Below are positions 47,131 to 56,599 of a stretch of 64,000 nt of DNA, piece by piece. Below the pieces are notes generated by a model. It saw only the letters and a program-made list of their open reading frames with translations. It did not search any database and was not told where the DNA came from. Position numbers and translations under genes: made by a program. The DNA is from Flavobacterium amnicola (GTDB lineage: Bacteria > Bacteroidota > Bacteroidia > Flavobacteriales > Flavobacteriaceae): positions 1,178,001 to 1,242,000 of the forward strand of contig NZ_SBKO01000001.1 in NCBI RefSeq assembly GCF_004122165.1. The letters are read 5' to 3'. Each line of letters starts with the position of its first letter. The stretch's first letter is position 1.

Positions 47131-48411
47131 ATGTCATTTCAAAACACATTAGCATTTGCACAACAGTTAGATGCACAAGATGAATTAAAAGCCTATAGAG
47201 ACGAGTTCATTTTTCCACAGCACAATAACAAAAACGTGATCTATTTTACAGGTAATTCCCTTGGTTTGCAACCCAAGCGTGCTAAAAAATATGTGGAAGA
47301 TGTTATGAATGATTGGGCAAATTTAGCAGTAGAAGGACATTTTTATGCTGAAAAACCATGGTGGGATTATCAAGAACGTTTTGCAGAACCTTTAAGTAAA
47401 ATCGTAGGCGCCAAACCATCTGAAGTAACGGTAATGAATACCCTAACTGTAAATCTACATTTGTTAATGGTGTCGTTTTATCGCCCCACCAAAACACGAT
47501 ACAAGATTATTTGCGAAGAAAAGGCATTTCCATCCGATCAATATATGTTTCAAAGTCAAGTGCAACATCACGGTTATGATGTGAATGATGCCATTGTAGA
47601 AATTAAAAGAAGAGAAGGAGAACACAACATTCGTTTAGAAGATATTATTGCAAAAATAAATGAAGTAGGTGATGAGTTGGCTTTGGTATTAATTGGTGGT
47701 GTAAATTACTATACAGGCCAAGTTTTCGATATGAAATCCATCACCGAAGCAGGACATAAAGTTGGAGCCAATGTTGGTTTCGATTTGGCACATGCTGCCG
47801 GAAATATCAAATTAGATCTTCACAATTGGAATGTCGATTTCGCGGCTTGGTGTTCGTATAAATACATGAATTCTGGACCGGGAAATGCTTCGGGTTGTTT
47901 CGTTCATGAAAAACATCATCAGGCAAATTTACCTCGATTCGCAGGCTGGTGGGGACATAATAAAGAACGTCGATTTAAAATGGAACCTGATTTTGATCCA
48001 GTGCATGGTGCTGATGGTTGGCAAGTAAGTAATTTGCCAATTTTGTCTTTGGCTCCTTATTTGGCTTCTGCCGAAATGTTTGCCGAAGTGGGAATGGATA
48101 AATTAATCAAAAAAAGAGACCAAATCACTTCGTATCTGGAATTTATCTTACACGAAATTGATGCCGAAATTGCAGGAACCGAATTTGAAATTATTACCCC
48201 TTCCAATTCAGAAGAAAGAGCTTGCCAGTTGTCAGTATTCTTACACGGACAAGGTCGCAATCTTTTTGATTATTTAATGAAAAACGGAGTAATTACCGAT
48301 TGGCGTGAACCCAACGTAATCCGTTTGGCACCCGTTCCGATGTATTGTTCTTTCGAAGATATGTATAACTTCGGTCAGATATTGAAAGAAGGAATCTATT
48401 CGTTAAAATAA
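47131..48411 (+). CDS. kynU: Kynureninase
   Basis: 426 residues from ATG 47131 (MSFQNTLAFAQQLDAQ); an in-frame ATG at 47074 would add 19 residues from the terminator-side DNA. PLP enzyme cleaving kynurenine or 3-hydroxykynurenine to anthranilate or 3-hydroxyanthranilate plus Ala. YFTGNSLGLQPKRA near 31, FDLAHAAGN near 228, and the PLP-lysine motif CSYKYMNSGPG near 250. Pairs functionally with kmo at 54.3 kb. Confidence 0.95.
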   Translation: MSFQNTLAFAQQLDAQDELKAYRDEFIFPQHNNKNVIYFTGNSLGLQPKRAKKYVEDVMNDWANLAVEGHFYAEKPWWDYQERFAEPLSKIVGAKPSEVTVMNTLTVNLHLLMVSFYRPTKTRYKIICEEKAFPSDQYMFQSQVQHHGYDVNDAIVEIKRREGEHNIRLEDIIAKINEVGDELALVLIGGVNYYTGQVFDMKSITEAGHKVGANVGFDLAHAAGNIKLDLHNWNVDFAAWCSYKYMNSGPGNASGCFVHEKHHQANLPRFAGWWGHNKERRFKMEPDFDPVHGADGWQVSNLPILSLAPYLASAEMFAEVGMDKLIKKRDQITSYLEFILHEIDAEIAGTEFEIITPSNSEERACQLSVFLHGQGRNLFDYLMKNGVITDWREPNVIRLAPVPMYCSFEDMYNFGQILKEGIYSLK

Positions 48412-48416
48412 ATGTA

Positions 48417-48424
48417 TATATTTG
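48417..48424 (+). promoter_or_regulatory. -7 element for the metallopeptidase gene
   Basis: TATATTTG, 30 bases before the ATG; no standard -33 element seen. Confidence 0.5.
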
Positions 48425-48453
48425 TTTTGTTATCAACCACTTAAAAAACTAAT

Positions 48454-50526
48454 ATGAAAAAAACATTACTCATTCTATCGTTGGTATGTTTTGGCGTAGT
48501 AAATACCAGCAATGCTCAATCTTCAAAAAACGAAAAAGCAGGTTTAAATTATTTACAATCTAAATCAAAAGAATTTAATATCAATAAAGATCACGGTTTT
48601 AAATTGCGTCACGTACACAATGGTGCCGCTGGAGAAACACTTCGTTATCAGCACACTATAAATAATGTCCCAGTTTTTGGAAGTGAATTTGTAGTAAATT
48701 TTTCAGATAAGAACGAAGTAGTTTATACTTCAAATAGTTATGACAGTTCTGTTAGTATGATTGATACTAATCCAGTGATTAATCGCGATAATGCACTTTC
48801 CATTGCCAATAATGCATTAAATCCTTCCAATAGCGAGATTACATTTCAAGAAGCAAATTTGTATGTATACAAAGATAAAGACCAAACAGTTTTAACGTAT
48901 CGTGTTTCTTTACAAGTTACTGATAAACCTGGAGATTGGGAAATTTTTGTAAATGCAAAAACTTCAGCAGTTATCTCTATAAAAGATGTCGCTTTTTACC
49001 ACCATAAAGAGAAAAATTCAGAACCTAATAGTGTTAATCATGCACCAATGTTTAAAGCGCCTTTAGCTTATGTATCTGGTTCAGGAATGGTTTTTAATGC
49101 AGATCCATTATCACAAGCTCACGTGGCCTATGGTGGTAATTATGTAGATAATAATGATGCTACCAATGCACAATTAGATGCAGCAAGAGTTTCTGTTGTA
49201 TTGCCAGAGATTGATTTTACTGCTGGAGTGTACCGATTAAAAAGTTCTTATACAGATATTGGCGATTTCGAAAGGCCAAGAAATGGAGAATTTACACAAG
49301 CTACAAATGTTTTTAATTTTAATCGAGAACAAGATGGTTTTGAAGCAGTGAATACGTTTTATCATGTTGATAAAAGCTTACGTTATATAGATCAAGTTCT
49401 GGGGGTTAATTGTGTGCCGCAACAAAATGGAGGTTTGGTGATTTTTGATCCACATGGATTAAGAGGTGATGATAATTCTCATTTTCTTCCAGCATCAGAT
49501 GAAATTGCCTTTGGAGAAGGTTGTGTAGATGATGCCGAAGATGCTGATGTTATTTTGCATGAATTAGGACATGGTTTAGACGACTGGATGACTGGAGGGA
49601 GTGCTTCAAATTATACAGGAGAAGGAAATGGAGATTATTGGGCCCAGTCCTACAGTAGAAGTTTAAATCAATGGTTGCCAACAGATCCAGCGTATCATTA
49701 TCAATTTAGTTGGGATGGTCACAACGAATGTTGGGGAGGTAGAACGACAAATTACGCAGCAACTTACCCTGGCGGATTAGTGAATTCAATTCATACCGAT
49801 GGGCAAATTTGGGCTACTGCATTAATGAAAATTTATGATGTTATCGGAAGAGCCAAAATGGATAAAGCTTTCTTGGAAGGTTTGGCATTAACCAATACTT
49901 CAACAAATCAAGCTCAAGCGGCAGTTGCAGTTCGACAAGCAGCAATTAATATGAATTATCCATGTGCAGATATTAAAACAATGACCGATATTTTTAACGC
50001 TACAGGTTATGCTGTTCCTGCTATTGCCTTTGTCTTAAAAGTGCCTGCAAACAAAACAGTAACAGCTGGAGTAGGAAATGTGTATGTGTTACCAAATTAT
50101 TCTAGTGAATGTAACGCCATTAGCAGTAATTGTGATGCAGTTATCACTCAAAGTCCAATACCAGGTACTTCTTTAGCTCCGGGAGTATATACTATAACGA
50201 TGACGGCAAATTCTCCAACAGGTAGAGATACTAATGCAATAGTAAACAATACATTTACACTTACAGTTCAACCGTTCCTTGGTGTGGATGAAGTGGTTAA
50301 AAATAGTTTGAAAATTTATCCGAATCCTGCCGTTTCTGAAATTACAATTAAAGGAGATGACATTGCAAACCAAAAAATGGAAATCTATAATTTACTTGGT
50401 CAAAAAGTGTTAGAACAAACCTTAATGAGCAACGAAAATAAAATAGCTATTTCGCAATTGTCTAAAGGTGTTTATACCATTAAATTAATCAATTCTAATG
50501 TTACAGTTAAGTTTGTGAAAAATTAA
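48454..50526 (+). CDS. Secreted fungalysin-like (M36-type) zinc metallopeptidase with T9SS sorting domain
   Basis: 690 residues. Signal peptide (MKKTLLILSLVCFGVVNTSNAQ); FTP/PepSY-type propeptide (about 30-190) that keeps the enzyme inactive until processed; catalytic domain with HELGHGLDDW near 369 and a downstream Glu in GEGNGDYWAQ; a short HYR-like beta region; and a C-terminal type IX secretion sorting domain (LKIYPNPAVSEITIKG ... KGVYTIKLIN ... VKFVKN). Predicted to be exported across the outer membrane by the Por/T9SS machinery and released or anchored. Probably digests extracellular protein. Confidence 0.92.
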   Translation: MKKTLLILSLVCFGVVNTSNAQSSKNEKAGLNYLQSKSKEFNINKDHGFKLRHVHNGAAGETLRYQHTINNVPVFGSEFVVNFSDKNEVVYTSNSYDSSVSMIDTNPVINRDNALSIANNALNPSNSEITFQEANLYVYKDKDQTVLTYRVSLQVTDKPGDWEIFVNAKTSAVISIKDVAFYHHKEKNSEPNSVNHAPMFKAPLAYVSGSGMVFNADPLSQAHVAYGGNYVDNNDATNAQLDAARVSVVLPEIDFTAGVYRLKSSYTDIGDFERPRNGEFTQATNVFNFNREQDGFEAVNTFYHVDKSLRYIDQVLGVNCVPQQNGGLVIFDPHGLRGDDNSHFLPASDEIAFGEGCVDDAEDADVILHELGHGLDDWMTGGSASNYTGEGNGDYWAQSYSRSLNQWLPTDPAYHYQFSWDGHNECWGGRTTNYAATYPGGLVNSIHTDGQIWATALMKIYDVIGRAKMDKAFLEGLALTNTSTNQAQAAVAVRQAAINMNYPCADIKTMTDIFNATGYAVPAIAFVLKVPANKTVTAGVGNVYVLPNYSSECNAISSNCDAVITQSPIPGTSLAPGVYTITMTANSPTGRDTNAIVNNTFTLTVQPFLGVDEVVKNSLKIYPNPAVSEITIKGDDIANQKMEIYNLLGQKVLEQTLMSNENKIAISQLSKGVYTIKLINSNVTVKFVKN

Positions 50527-50545
50527 GAATTGAGAAAAATATTTT

Positions 50546-50578
50546 AAAAGTCTGTTTAGTTTTAAACAGACTTTTTTT
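50546..50578 (+). terminator. Terminator of the metallopeptidase gene
   Basis: AGTCTGTTTA / TAAACAGACT with loop GTTT, A-run before and T-run after. Confidence 0.85.
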
Positions 50579-50594
50579 ATTCGATTTATCCAAA

Positions 50595-50602
50595 TATCTT
50601 TG
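50595..50602 (+). promoter_or_regulatory. -7 element of the agmatinase-like gene
   Basis: TATCTTTG, 20 bases before the ATG. Confidence 0.5.
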
Positions 50603-50621
50603 TGTTTTAAAGTTTAAAATA

Positions 50622-51710
50622 ATGAACAAACAACAAATCATTGCCAATTTCGATCCCTCACAGCCTGGTTTAGCCGATGCGACAGTTTTTGGATTGCCTT
50701 TTTCGGCAGAAGATTCGGAAATTATTGTCATTCCTGTGCCTTGGGAAGTAACGGTGAGTTATGGGGCTGGTGCTTCGGAAGGCCCAGATGCTGTAATGGA
50801 TGCTTCGTTTCAAGTCGATTTAAATCACCAAGATTTTCCTGAATTATGGAAATTAGGGATTTTTATGGAAGAGGCACCAAAACATTGGAAAACCAATTCT
50901 GATAAATACAAATCATTAGCACAACCTATTATTGAAGCGTTAGAAGCGGGTGAAGACATTGAAACATTCCCGGCCTTGCAATCGGATTTAGATAAAATCA
51001 ATAAAGTGTGTCGTGAGTTACACACTAAAGTCAAGGAAAAAGTGTTGTATTGGACAAACAAAGGTAAAAAAGTAGTGCTTTTAGGTGGAGATCATTCAAC
51101 ACCACTAGGCTACTACGAAGCGTTGGCATCCCAACACGATAACTTCGGAATTTTGCACCTAGACGCTCATATGGATTTGCGTATTGCCTACGAAGGTTTT
51201 ACTTTCTCCCATGCTTCAATTATGTACAATGCGTTGCAAATTCCTCAAATTTCTAAAATTGTTCAAGTGGGTATTCGTGATTTCTGTGAACAAGAAGTCG
51301 AGGTGGTGATGAAGTCTAACGGACGTGTATTGGTCAATACCGATGCCGATTTAAAAGCAGAAACGTTTCAAGGAAAAACGTGGGAAGCGCAATGCGACAC
51401 AATTATAGCTTCCTTACCTCAGAAAGTATGTATTTCTTTCGATATTGACGGAATGTATCCCTGGTATTGCCCTAACACAGGAACGCCTGTTCCTGGCGGA
51501 TTTTCATTCGAACAAGCGACTTATTTGTTTAATAAATTAGCCGAAAGTGGCAAAGAAATCATTGGTTTCGATTTGGTGGAAGTAGCGCCAGGAGAAAGTG
51601 ATGATTGGGATGGTAATGTAGGAGCACGTATGTTATTCCACATGTGTGGTGTTTTAGCTAAAAATAATGGACTCAATACAGGAAAAAAAATAGTTTTTCC
51701 TAGAACGTAA
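50622..51710 (+). CDS. Ureohydrolase (agmatinase/arginase/formimidoylglutamase family)
   Basis: 362 residues, longer than agmatinase (about 300-320) because of a helical insertion near residues 80-145. Mn-binding motifs GGDHSTPLGYYE near 152, LDAHMDLR near 176, and SFDIDGMYP with GTPVPGGFS near 270. The usual DP after DID is replaced by YP, so the substrate may differ from arginine or agmatine. No neighbour identifies it; monocistronic with its own promoter and terminator. Confidence 0.85.
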   Translation: MNKQQIIANFDPSQPGLADATVFGLPFSAEDSEIIVIPVPWEVTVSYGAGASEGPDAVMDASFQVDLNHQDFPELWKLGIFMEEAPKHWKTNSDKYKSLAQPIIEALEAGEDIETFPALQSDLDKINKVCRELHTKVKEKVLYWTNKGKKVVLLGGDHSTPLGYYEALASQHDNFGILHLDAHMDLRIAYEGFTFSHASIMYNALQIPQISKIVQVGIRDFCEQEVEVVMKSNGRVLVNTDADLKAETFQGKTWEAQCDTIIASLPQKVCISFDIDGMYPWYCPNTGTPVPGGFSFEQATYLFNKLAESGKEIIGFDLVEVAPGESDDWDGNVGARMLFHMCGVLAKNNGLNTGKKIVFPRT

Positions 51711-51738
51711 TAGTCATTACAACAACGTAATCTAAATT

Positions 51739-51772
51739 CCTACAAGGTTTTCAAAATCTTGTAGGTTTTTTT
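51739..51772 (+). terminator. Terminator after the ureohydrolase gene
   Basis: CCTACAAG / CTTGTAGG with an 11-base loop and seven T. Confidence 0.85.
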
Positions 51773-51775
51773 ATT

Positions 51776-51783
51776 TAAATTTG
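51776..51783 (+). promoter_or_regulatory. -7 element of the penicillin acylase gene
   Basis: TAAATTTG, 20 bases before the ATG and right after the terminator T-run. Confidence 0.5.
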
Positions 51784-51803
51784 AGATTCTAAACACCAAC
51801 CCA

Positions 51804-54188
51804 ATGAAAATTGTAAAAAAAGTTGCCTTAGTTTTATTGATTCTTGTCGTTCTTTTAGGAATAGGGATTTATGGCTATTTATTAACTACGAAACCACAGT
51901 ATGAAGGCGAAATTCAAATAAAAGGAATTAGTAAAGAAACTTCTGTTTATTTTGATGAATTTGGAGTACCGCATATTTATGCTGCTTCCGAAAAAGATGC
52001 TCAAATTGTTTTAGGGTATGTTCATGCTCAAGAGCGATTGTGGCAAATGGAATTAATCCGTCGTATTGCACCAGGAAAACTACCTGAATTATTTGGCACA
52101 AGAGCACTAAGCATCAGTAAGTTTTTTATGAGCTTAGGTATCGATGAAGCATCCGAAAAGGCAATTGCGAATTTAGATAAGAATGGGAAACCCTATCAAT
52201 TGGCAATGGCTTATCTTGATGGTGTCAATCAATATGTAGAAAACGGAAAAACGCCCGTTGAATATACGTTGTTAGGTATTAAAAAAGAAAAATTTACACT
52301 CAAAGACGTCATGAACACTTTTGGGTACATGTCTTTTAGCTTCGCAATGGCCCAAAAAACCGACCCATTGTTGACCGATTTACGAAATAAATTCGGGGAC
52401 AATTACATGAAAGAGTTAGGGGTTGATTATTCGTATAATACTTTAAAAATTAAATCCACTCCACAACAAAACCAAGAGTATGTGGAAATCGCAAAAGCTG
52501 TGGCAGATTTGTTAGATGCTTCTCCAGTTCCGCCTTTCATTGGAAGTAATAGTTGGGTGTTGTCGCCAAAGAAAACCACTACAGGAAAAGTACTTTTTTC
52601 TAACGATCCACATATCGAATATTCGCAACCCGGAACATGGTACGAAGCGCACATCGTTTCTCCAGAAAATGAAATTTATGGGTATTATTTAGCGGGAACA
52701 CCTTTTCCGCTGTTGGGACACAATCGTCAGTATGCTTATGGTTTGACGATGTTTGAAAATGACGATGCCGATTTTTATCAAGAAGAAAATAATCCGACCA
52801 ATGAAAATCAATACAAAACAGCAACGGGTTTTGCAGATTATGTCGTTAAAAATAAAACCATTAAAGTCAAAGATAGTGCTTCAGTGAATTTTAGCTATAA
52901 GCAAACCCACCACGGGCCAATTATGAACGGAATTTTAAAGGATTTCGTTTCGGAAAAACCAGTCGCTTTCAATTGGATATATACCCATGAAGCAAATAGA
53001 ATTTTGGAAGCCGTTTACAGTTTGAGTCATGCTAAAGACGTTAATGATTTTCAAAAAAACATCGAATTGATAGTAGCACCCGGACTAAATATTATGTATG
53101 GGGATGCGCAAAACAATATTGCTTGGAAAACCTCAGGGAAATTGTATAAATTCCAACCAGGTGTAAATCCGAATTTTATTCTGAATGGATCTAACGGAAA
53201 AGACGATAAACTTGAATACCTCGATTTTGCTAAAAATCCAGGAGCAATCAATCCGTCATGGAATTATGTCTACTCTTCCAACAACATGCCTGAAGCCATT
53301 GATGGGTACAATTACCAAGGCTATTATTTGCCGGAAGACAGAGCGCGAAGAATTACGCAATTACTAGATGCTAAAAACAATTGGACCAAAGAAGATATTA
53401 GTAAAATGTTGGTAGATGATACTTCTCCAGTACAAGTGGAAGTGACTCAAAATTTCATGACAGCTATAGATGTTAAGTCGTTGTCAGCTCAAGAGCAAAA
53501 AGCGGTTGAAATCTTAAAAAAATGGAACGGCTCGAATAAAGTGACTGATGTTGCTCCAACGATATACAACAAGTTCGTTTATTTCTATCTGAAAAACACT
53601 TTTAAAGATGAAATGGGAGAGATTGGATTTGCTCAATTCTTGAAAACGCATGTCATGAAACAATCTATCGCCAATCAAAGTAAAATTAAAAACTCGCTTT
53701 GGTGGGACAATATTGCGACGAAAGATAAGAAAGAAACACAATCTGAAATCTTAACCCAATCGTTGAAAAAAGCCATTGCAACTCTTGAATCGCAATTAGG
53801 AAATGATATAAATACATGGACATGGGACCGCGTTCACAAAGTGGAATACAAGCATCCTCTGGGAAGTGTCGCGTTATTACGACCGTTTTTTAACGTAGGG
53901 ATGTTTGAAATTGCAGGTTCGAACGAAGTGATTAATAATGTAATGTTTGATTTTTCGGAAGATGCAGAATATACCATAAAAGCAGGGCCTTCTACTAGAA
54001 GAATTGTTGATTTTAGCGATGTGGAAAATTCGTGGAGTATCTTGCCAACAGGGCAATCTGGAAACCCAATGAGCAAGCATTACAACGACCAAGCAGAAAT
54101 GTATGCCCAAGGAAAATTCCGAAAAATGAAAATGAATAAGAAGGAAATTGAAACGACTTCAACGAAATTGGTCTTTCTTCCGAAATAA
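51804..54188 (+). CDS. Penicillin acylase family (Ntn hydrolase) protein
   Basis: 794 residues. One N-terminal membrane helix or signal (KKVALVLLILVVLLGIGIYG). The autocatalytic Ser is residue 248 in FIGSNSWVLSPKKT, giving an alpha chain of about 220 residues and a beta chain starting with Ser. Other family marks: ANDPHI-like FSNDPHIEYSQPGTW, the calcium/oxyanion segments, and the C-terminal SNEVINNVMFDFSEDAEY. Members cleave amides such as penicillins or acyl-homoserine lactones; the substrate here is unknown. Confidence 0.92.
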   Translation: MKIVKKVALVLLILVVLLGIGIYGYLLTTKPQYEGEIQIKGISKETSVYFDEFGVPHIYAASEKDAQIVLGYVHAQERLWQMELIRRIAPGKLPELFGTRALSISKFFMSLGIDEASEKAIANLDKNGKPYQLAMAYLDGVNQYVENGKTPVEYTLLGIKKEKFTLKDVMNTFGYMSFSFAMAQKTDPLLTDLRNKFGDNYMKELGVDYSYNTLKIKSTPQQNQEYVEIAKAVADLLDASPVPPFIGSNSWVLSPKKTTTGKVLFSNDPHIEYSQPGTWYEAHIVSPENEIYGYYLAGTPFPLLGHNRQYAYGLTMFENDDADFYQEENNPTNENQYKTATGFADYVVKNKTIKVKDSASVNFSYKQTHHGPIMNGILKDFVSEKPVAFNWIYTHEANRILEAVYSLSHAKDVNDFQKNIELIVAPGLNIMYGDAQNNIAWKTSGKLYKFQPGVNPNFILNGSNGKDDKLEYLDFAKNPGAINPSWNYVYSSNNMPEAIDGYNYQGYYLPEDRARRITQLLDAKNNWTKEDISKMLVDDTSPVQVEVTQNFMTAIDVKSLSAQEQKAVEILKKWNGSNKVTDVAPTIYNKFVYFYLKNTFKDEMGEIGFAQFLKTHVMKQSIANQSKIKNSLWWDNIATKDKKETQSEILTQSLKKAIATLESQLGNDINTWTWDRVHKVEYKHPLGSVALLRPFFNVGMFEIAGSNEVINNVMFDFSEDAEYTIKAGPSTRRIVDFSDVENSWSILPTGQSGNPMSKHYNDQAEMYAQGKFRKMKMNKKEIETTSTKLVFLPK

Positions 54189-54226
54189 TATGATAAAAAT
54201 CATTCGTCTTTTAGAGGCTAAACCCC

Positions 54227-54234
54227 TAAATTTG
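54227..54234 (+). promoter_or_regulatory. -7 element of kmo
   Basis: TAAATTTG, 56 bases before the ATG, leaving a short untranslated leader. Confidence 0.5.
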
Positions 54235-54290
54235 CACTCGAGTCCGTGAGGCCGAACTGTATGGAATAAAAACCGCTTTATAATAACTTA

Positions 54291-55631
54291 ATGCAGAAAG
54301 AGAAAAAAATTGCCATAGTAGGTGCTGGATTAGTTGGGACGCTATTAGGGATTTATTTAAGAAGAAGAGGACATACTGTTCATGTATATGATAGAAGTCC
54401 AGACATTAGAAAAATAAATTTTTCTGGACGATCCATTAATTTGGTTTTGTCCGATCGTGGCATTAAAGCACTTAAAGATGTCGGTTTGGATGATGAGGTT
54501 TTATCTATTGGTATTCCTGTTGAAAAAAGAGCCATACACATTGGTAAGGATGCGGTAAACAAGCAGTTTTATGGCAAAGACGGAGAAGTGATTTATTCCT
54601 TATCTCGAGGCTTACTGAATAAAAAAATGGTCGATTTAGCCGAACAAGAAGGAGTGGAGTTCTTCTTTGAAAGTAAAATTTGGGATGTTACGCTTACTGA
54701 TGCAACGTTGCACGTAGGAGAGGAAGAACGTGGGGAATGGACCGAATTAAAATACGATTTAGTCTTTGGTGCCGACGGAGCCTTTTCCAGAATACGTCAT
54801 CGTATGCAACGTCAAATTATGTTCAATTACTCGCAAGAATTCTTGAATATAGGCTACAAAGAATTGAATATTCCAGCCAACCCTGATGGCACACATAAAT
54901 TAGACAAAAACTCCTTACACATTTGGCCCCGTGGGCAGTTTATGCTTATGGCATTGGCTAATTTAGACGGAAGTTTTACCTGTACTTTGTTTATGCCAAA
55001 TGATGGTGAAAATTCATTTGAAGAGTTGAAAACCAAAGAGCAATTAGTAGCGTTTTTTGGAACTCATTTTCCTGATACCAAAGAAGTGATTCCGAATTTG
55101 GTAGAAGATTTCTTTAAAAATCCTACTAGTTACTTGGTAACGATGAAATGTTTTCCTTGGACCTATAGCGATAAAGTCGCTTTAATCGGTGATGCTTGTC
55201 ATGCTATTGTTCCTTTTTATGGTCATGGAATGAATGCTGGCTTTGAAGATATTACCGTCTTAAACGAAATGATAGACAAATATGGTGACGATTGGGCGAA
55301 TCTTCTAAACGATTATGAAAACTCCAGAAAACCAAATGCCGACGCCATCGCAGAACTTTCCTATCGCAATTTTATGGAAATGAGTTCCAAAACGGCCGAT
55401 GCTAATTTCTTACTTCAAAAGAAAATCGAAAAATGGTTCTCCGACAAACATCCCGATCTTTGGGTGCCTTTGTATTCGAGAGTTACTTTTAGCCATCAAC
55501 CGTATTCAGAAGCTTTAGCGGAAGGTGATTTCCAAAATAAAATCATGGAAGAAATCATGAAAATGCCCAATATTGAGGAAAAATGGAATAGCGAAGAAGT
55601 GGAGAATAAAATTATTTCCTTATTAAAATAG
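54291..55631 (+). CDS. kmo: Kynurenine 3-monooxygenase
   Basis: 446 residues, FAD-dependent aromatic hydroxylase. FAD motif IVGAGLVGTLLGIYLRRRGH at the start, GADGAFSRIRHRM near 162, and ALIGDACHAIVPFYGHGMNAG near 294. Hydroxylates kynurenine; together with KynU it yields 3-hydroxyanthranilate, a precursor of NAD or of oxidative breakdown. The pathway's first dioxygenase and 3-hydroxyanthranilate dioxygenase are not clearly present in the window. Confidence 0.95.
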   Translation: MQKEKKIAIVGAGLVGTLLGIYLRRRGHTVHVYDRSPDIRKINFSGRSINLVLSDRGIKALKDVGLDDEVLSIGIPVEKRAIHIGKDAVNKQFYGKDGEVIYSLSRGLLNKKMVDLAEQEGVEFFFESKIWDVTLTDATLHVGEEERGEWTELKYDLVFGADGAFSRIRHRMQRQIMFNYSQEFLNIGYKELNIPANPDGTHKLDKNSLHIWPRGQFMLMALANLDGSFTCTLFMPNDGENSFEELKTKEQLVAFFGTHFPDTKEVIPNLVEDFFKNPTSYLVTMKCFPWTYSDKVALIGDACHAIVPFYGHGMNAGFEDITVLNEMIDKYGDDWANLLNDYENSRKPNADAIAELSYRNFMEMSSKTADANFLLQKKIEKWFSDKHPDLWVPLYSRVTFSHQPYSEALAEGDFQNKIMEEIMKMPNIEEKWNSEEVENKIISLLK

Positions 55632-55692
55632 TTTTTTAGGAGCTATTTACTTCGTCAGTTCGCTTTGCTCGTGTCCAGCTCTACTTTGCAAT

Positions 55693-55746
55693 CTGTCATT
55701 GCGAAGAAAGAAGCAATCTAATGATTTTCATTTATCGCAATGTCAG
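55693..55746. repeat. Inverted repeat of the GTCATTGCGA type
   Basis: CTGTCATTGCG (55693-55703) is matched by CGCAATGTCAG (55736-55746), one mismatch. Within it, ATTGCGAAGAAAGAAGCAAT is a smaller hairpin. It resembles the widespread GTCATTGCGA(A/G)GAA-GAAGCAATC intergenic repeat. The rest of the 192-base gap (55632-55823) holds the terminator. Confidence 0.55.
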
Positions 55747-55800
55747 GATTTCCACTACGATCTGGGCTATTGGCCACCGCGCCATCTGGCCCCTTCGCTA

Positions 55801-55825
55801 AAACAGTTCACTGAACTGTTTTTTT
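55801..55825 (+). terminator. Terminator of kmo
   Basis: AAACAGTT / AACTGTTT with loop CACTG followed by T. Its tail overlaps the stop codon of the convergent cupin gene. Confidence 0.7.
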
Positions 55826-56195
55826 ACGCTTGGTCCTCCTCCCGATGCACCTTCGTAAAATCGAAAGCGGGTCTGCAAATAGCAATATATTCACAGGGTT
55901 CCTCAAACGGATTCGAATATTGTACTCGGGTGTTTTTTTCAATTTTTATCGATTGTCCTGCTTCCAGAATTATTGTTTCTCCTTCGATGATAAATTGCTT
56001 TTTCCCAGAAATAACATACGTGTATTCTTCAAACTCCGGTGTTTGAAATGGTTCACTCCATTTAGGCGGCGCCACCATATGCGCAATGGAAATGTCTGGA
56101 TTGTTGGTAGTAGCGTTTCCGTGATGTTCCTCGATGAGTTTTCCATCGGTAGTCGGCACTACAAAAGGGGCTTTTTGAATAAAATAGTTTTTCAT
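55824..56195 (-). CDS. Cupin-domain protein
   Basis: 123 residues, a single small beta-barrel. Metal-site pattern: PPKWSEPFQTPEFEEYTYVISG (broken into the usual E..Y motif, but the first His positions are largely missing) and RVQYSNPFEEPCEYIAIC near 95. At 123 residues it is shorter than 3-hydroxyanthranilate dioxygenase (about 180) and lacks its C-terminal zinc site, so I do not call it that. It is convergent with kmo and precedes no co-directional gene. Confidence 0.75.
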   Translation of the reverse strand: MKNYFIQKAPFVVPTTDGKLIEEHHGNATTNNPDISIAHMVAPPKWSEPFQTPEFEEYTYVISGKKQFIIEGETIILEAGQSIKIEKNTRVQYSNPFEEPCEYIAICRPAFDFTKVHREEDQA

Positions 56196-56198
56196 AGC

Positions 56199-56567
56199 TT
56201 ACTTTTTAAAAATAAAATATACGGCCAATACCAAGAAGCACATCCCTATGAAATGATTCCATCGTAAACTTTCATTTTTAAAAAAAAGCATCGAAAAAAT
56301 CACAAATATGATTAGCGTAATTACTTCTTGAATGACTTTTAATTGCAACAAAGAAAACGGACCTCCATTGCCTTCGTAGCCAATTTTGTTAGCGGGCACT
56401 TGAAAGCAATATTCAAACAAGGCCAAACCCCAACTAATGAGAACAACGGTTATTAATCCGGCATTTTCGAACCATTTCAGTTCTTTAAATTTTAGATGTC
56501 CGTACCAAGCCAATGTCATAAAAACATTTGAAAGTATCAGTAAGCCAATCGTAATATATCCTTTCAT
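56199..56567 (-). CDS. DMT-family (DUF486) membrane protein
   Basis: 122 residues with four hydrophobic helices (about 5-22, 35-52, 75-98, 102-119). WYGHLKF near 22 and FEYCFQVPANKIGYEG near 51 are recognisable from the DUF486 family, related to small drug/metabolite transporters. Its stop is three bases before the cupin gene, so the two may form an operon. Confidence 0.85.
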   Translation of the reverse strand: MKGYITIGLLILSNVFMTLAWYGHLKFKELKWFENAGLITVVLISWGLALFEYCFQVPANKIGYEGNGGPFSLLQLKVIQEVITLIIFVIFSMLFFKNESLRWNHFIGMCFLVLAVYFIFKK

Positions 56568-56599
56568 TTTTACTTTTATTCCTTTTACCTTTTCTATTT

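Noticed and set aside
55824..56195. 3-hydroxyanthranilate dioxygenase completing the kynurenine pathway next to kmo
   Set aside because: It is a cupin, but too short, on the opposite strand, and lacks the C-terminal zinc site of that enzyme.
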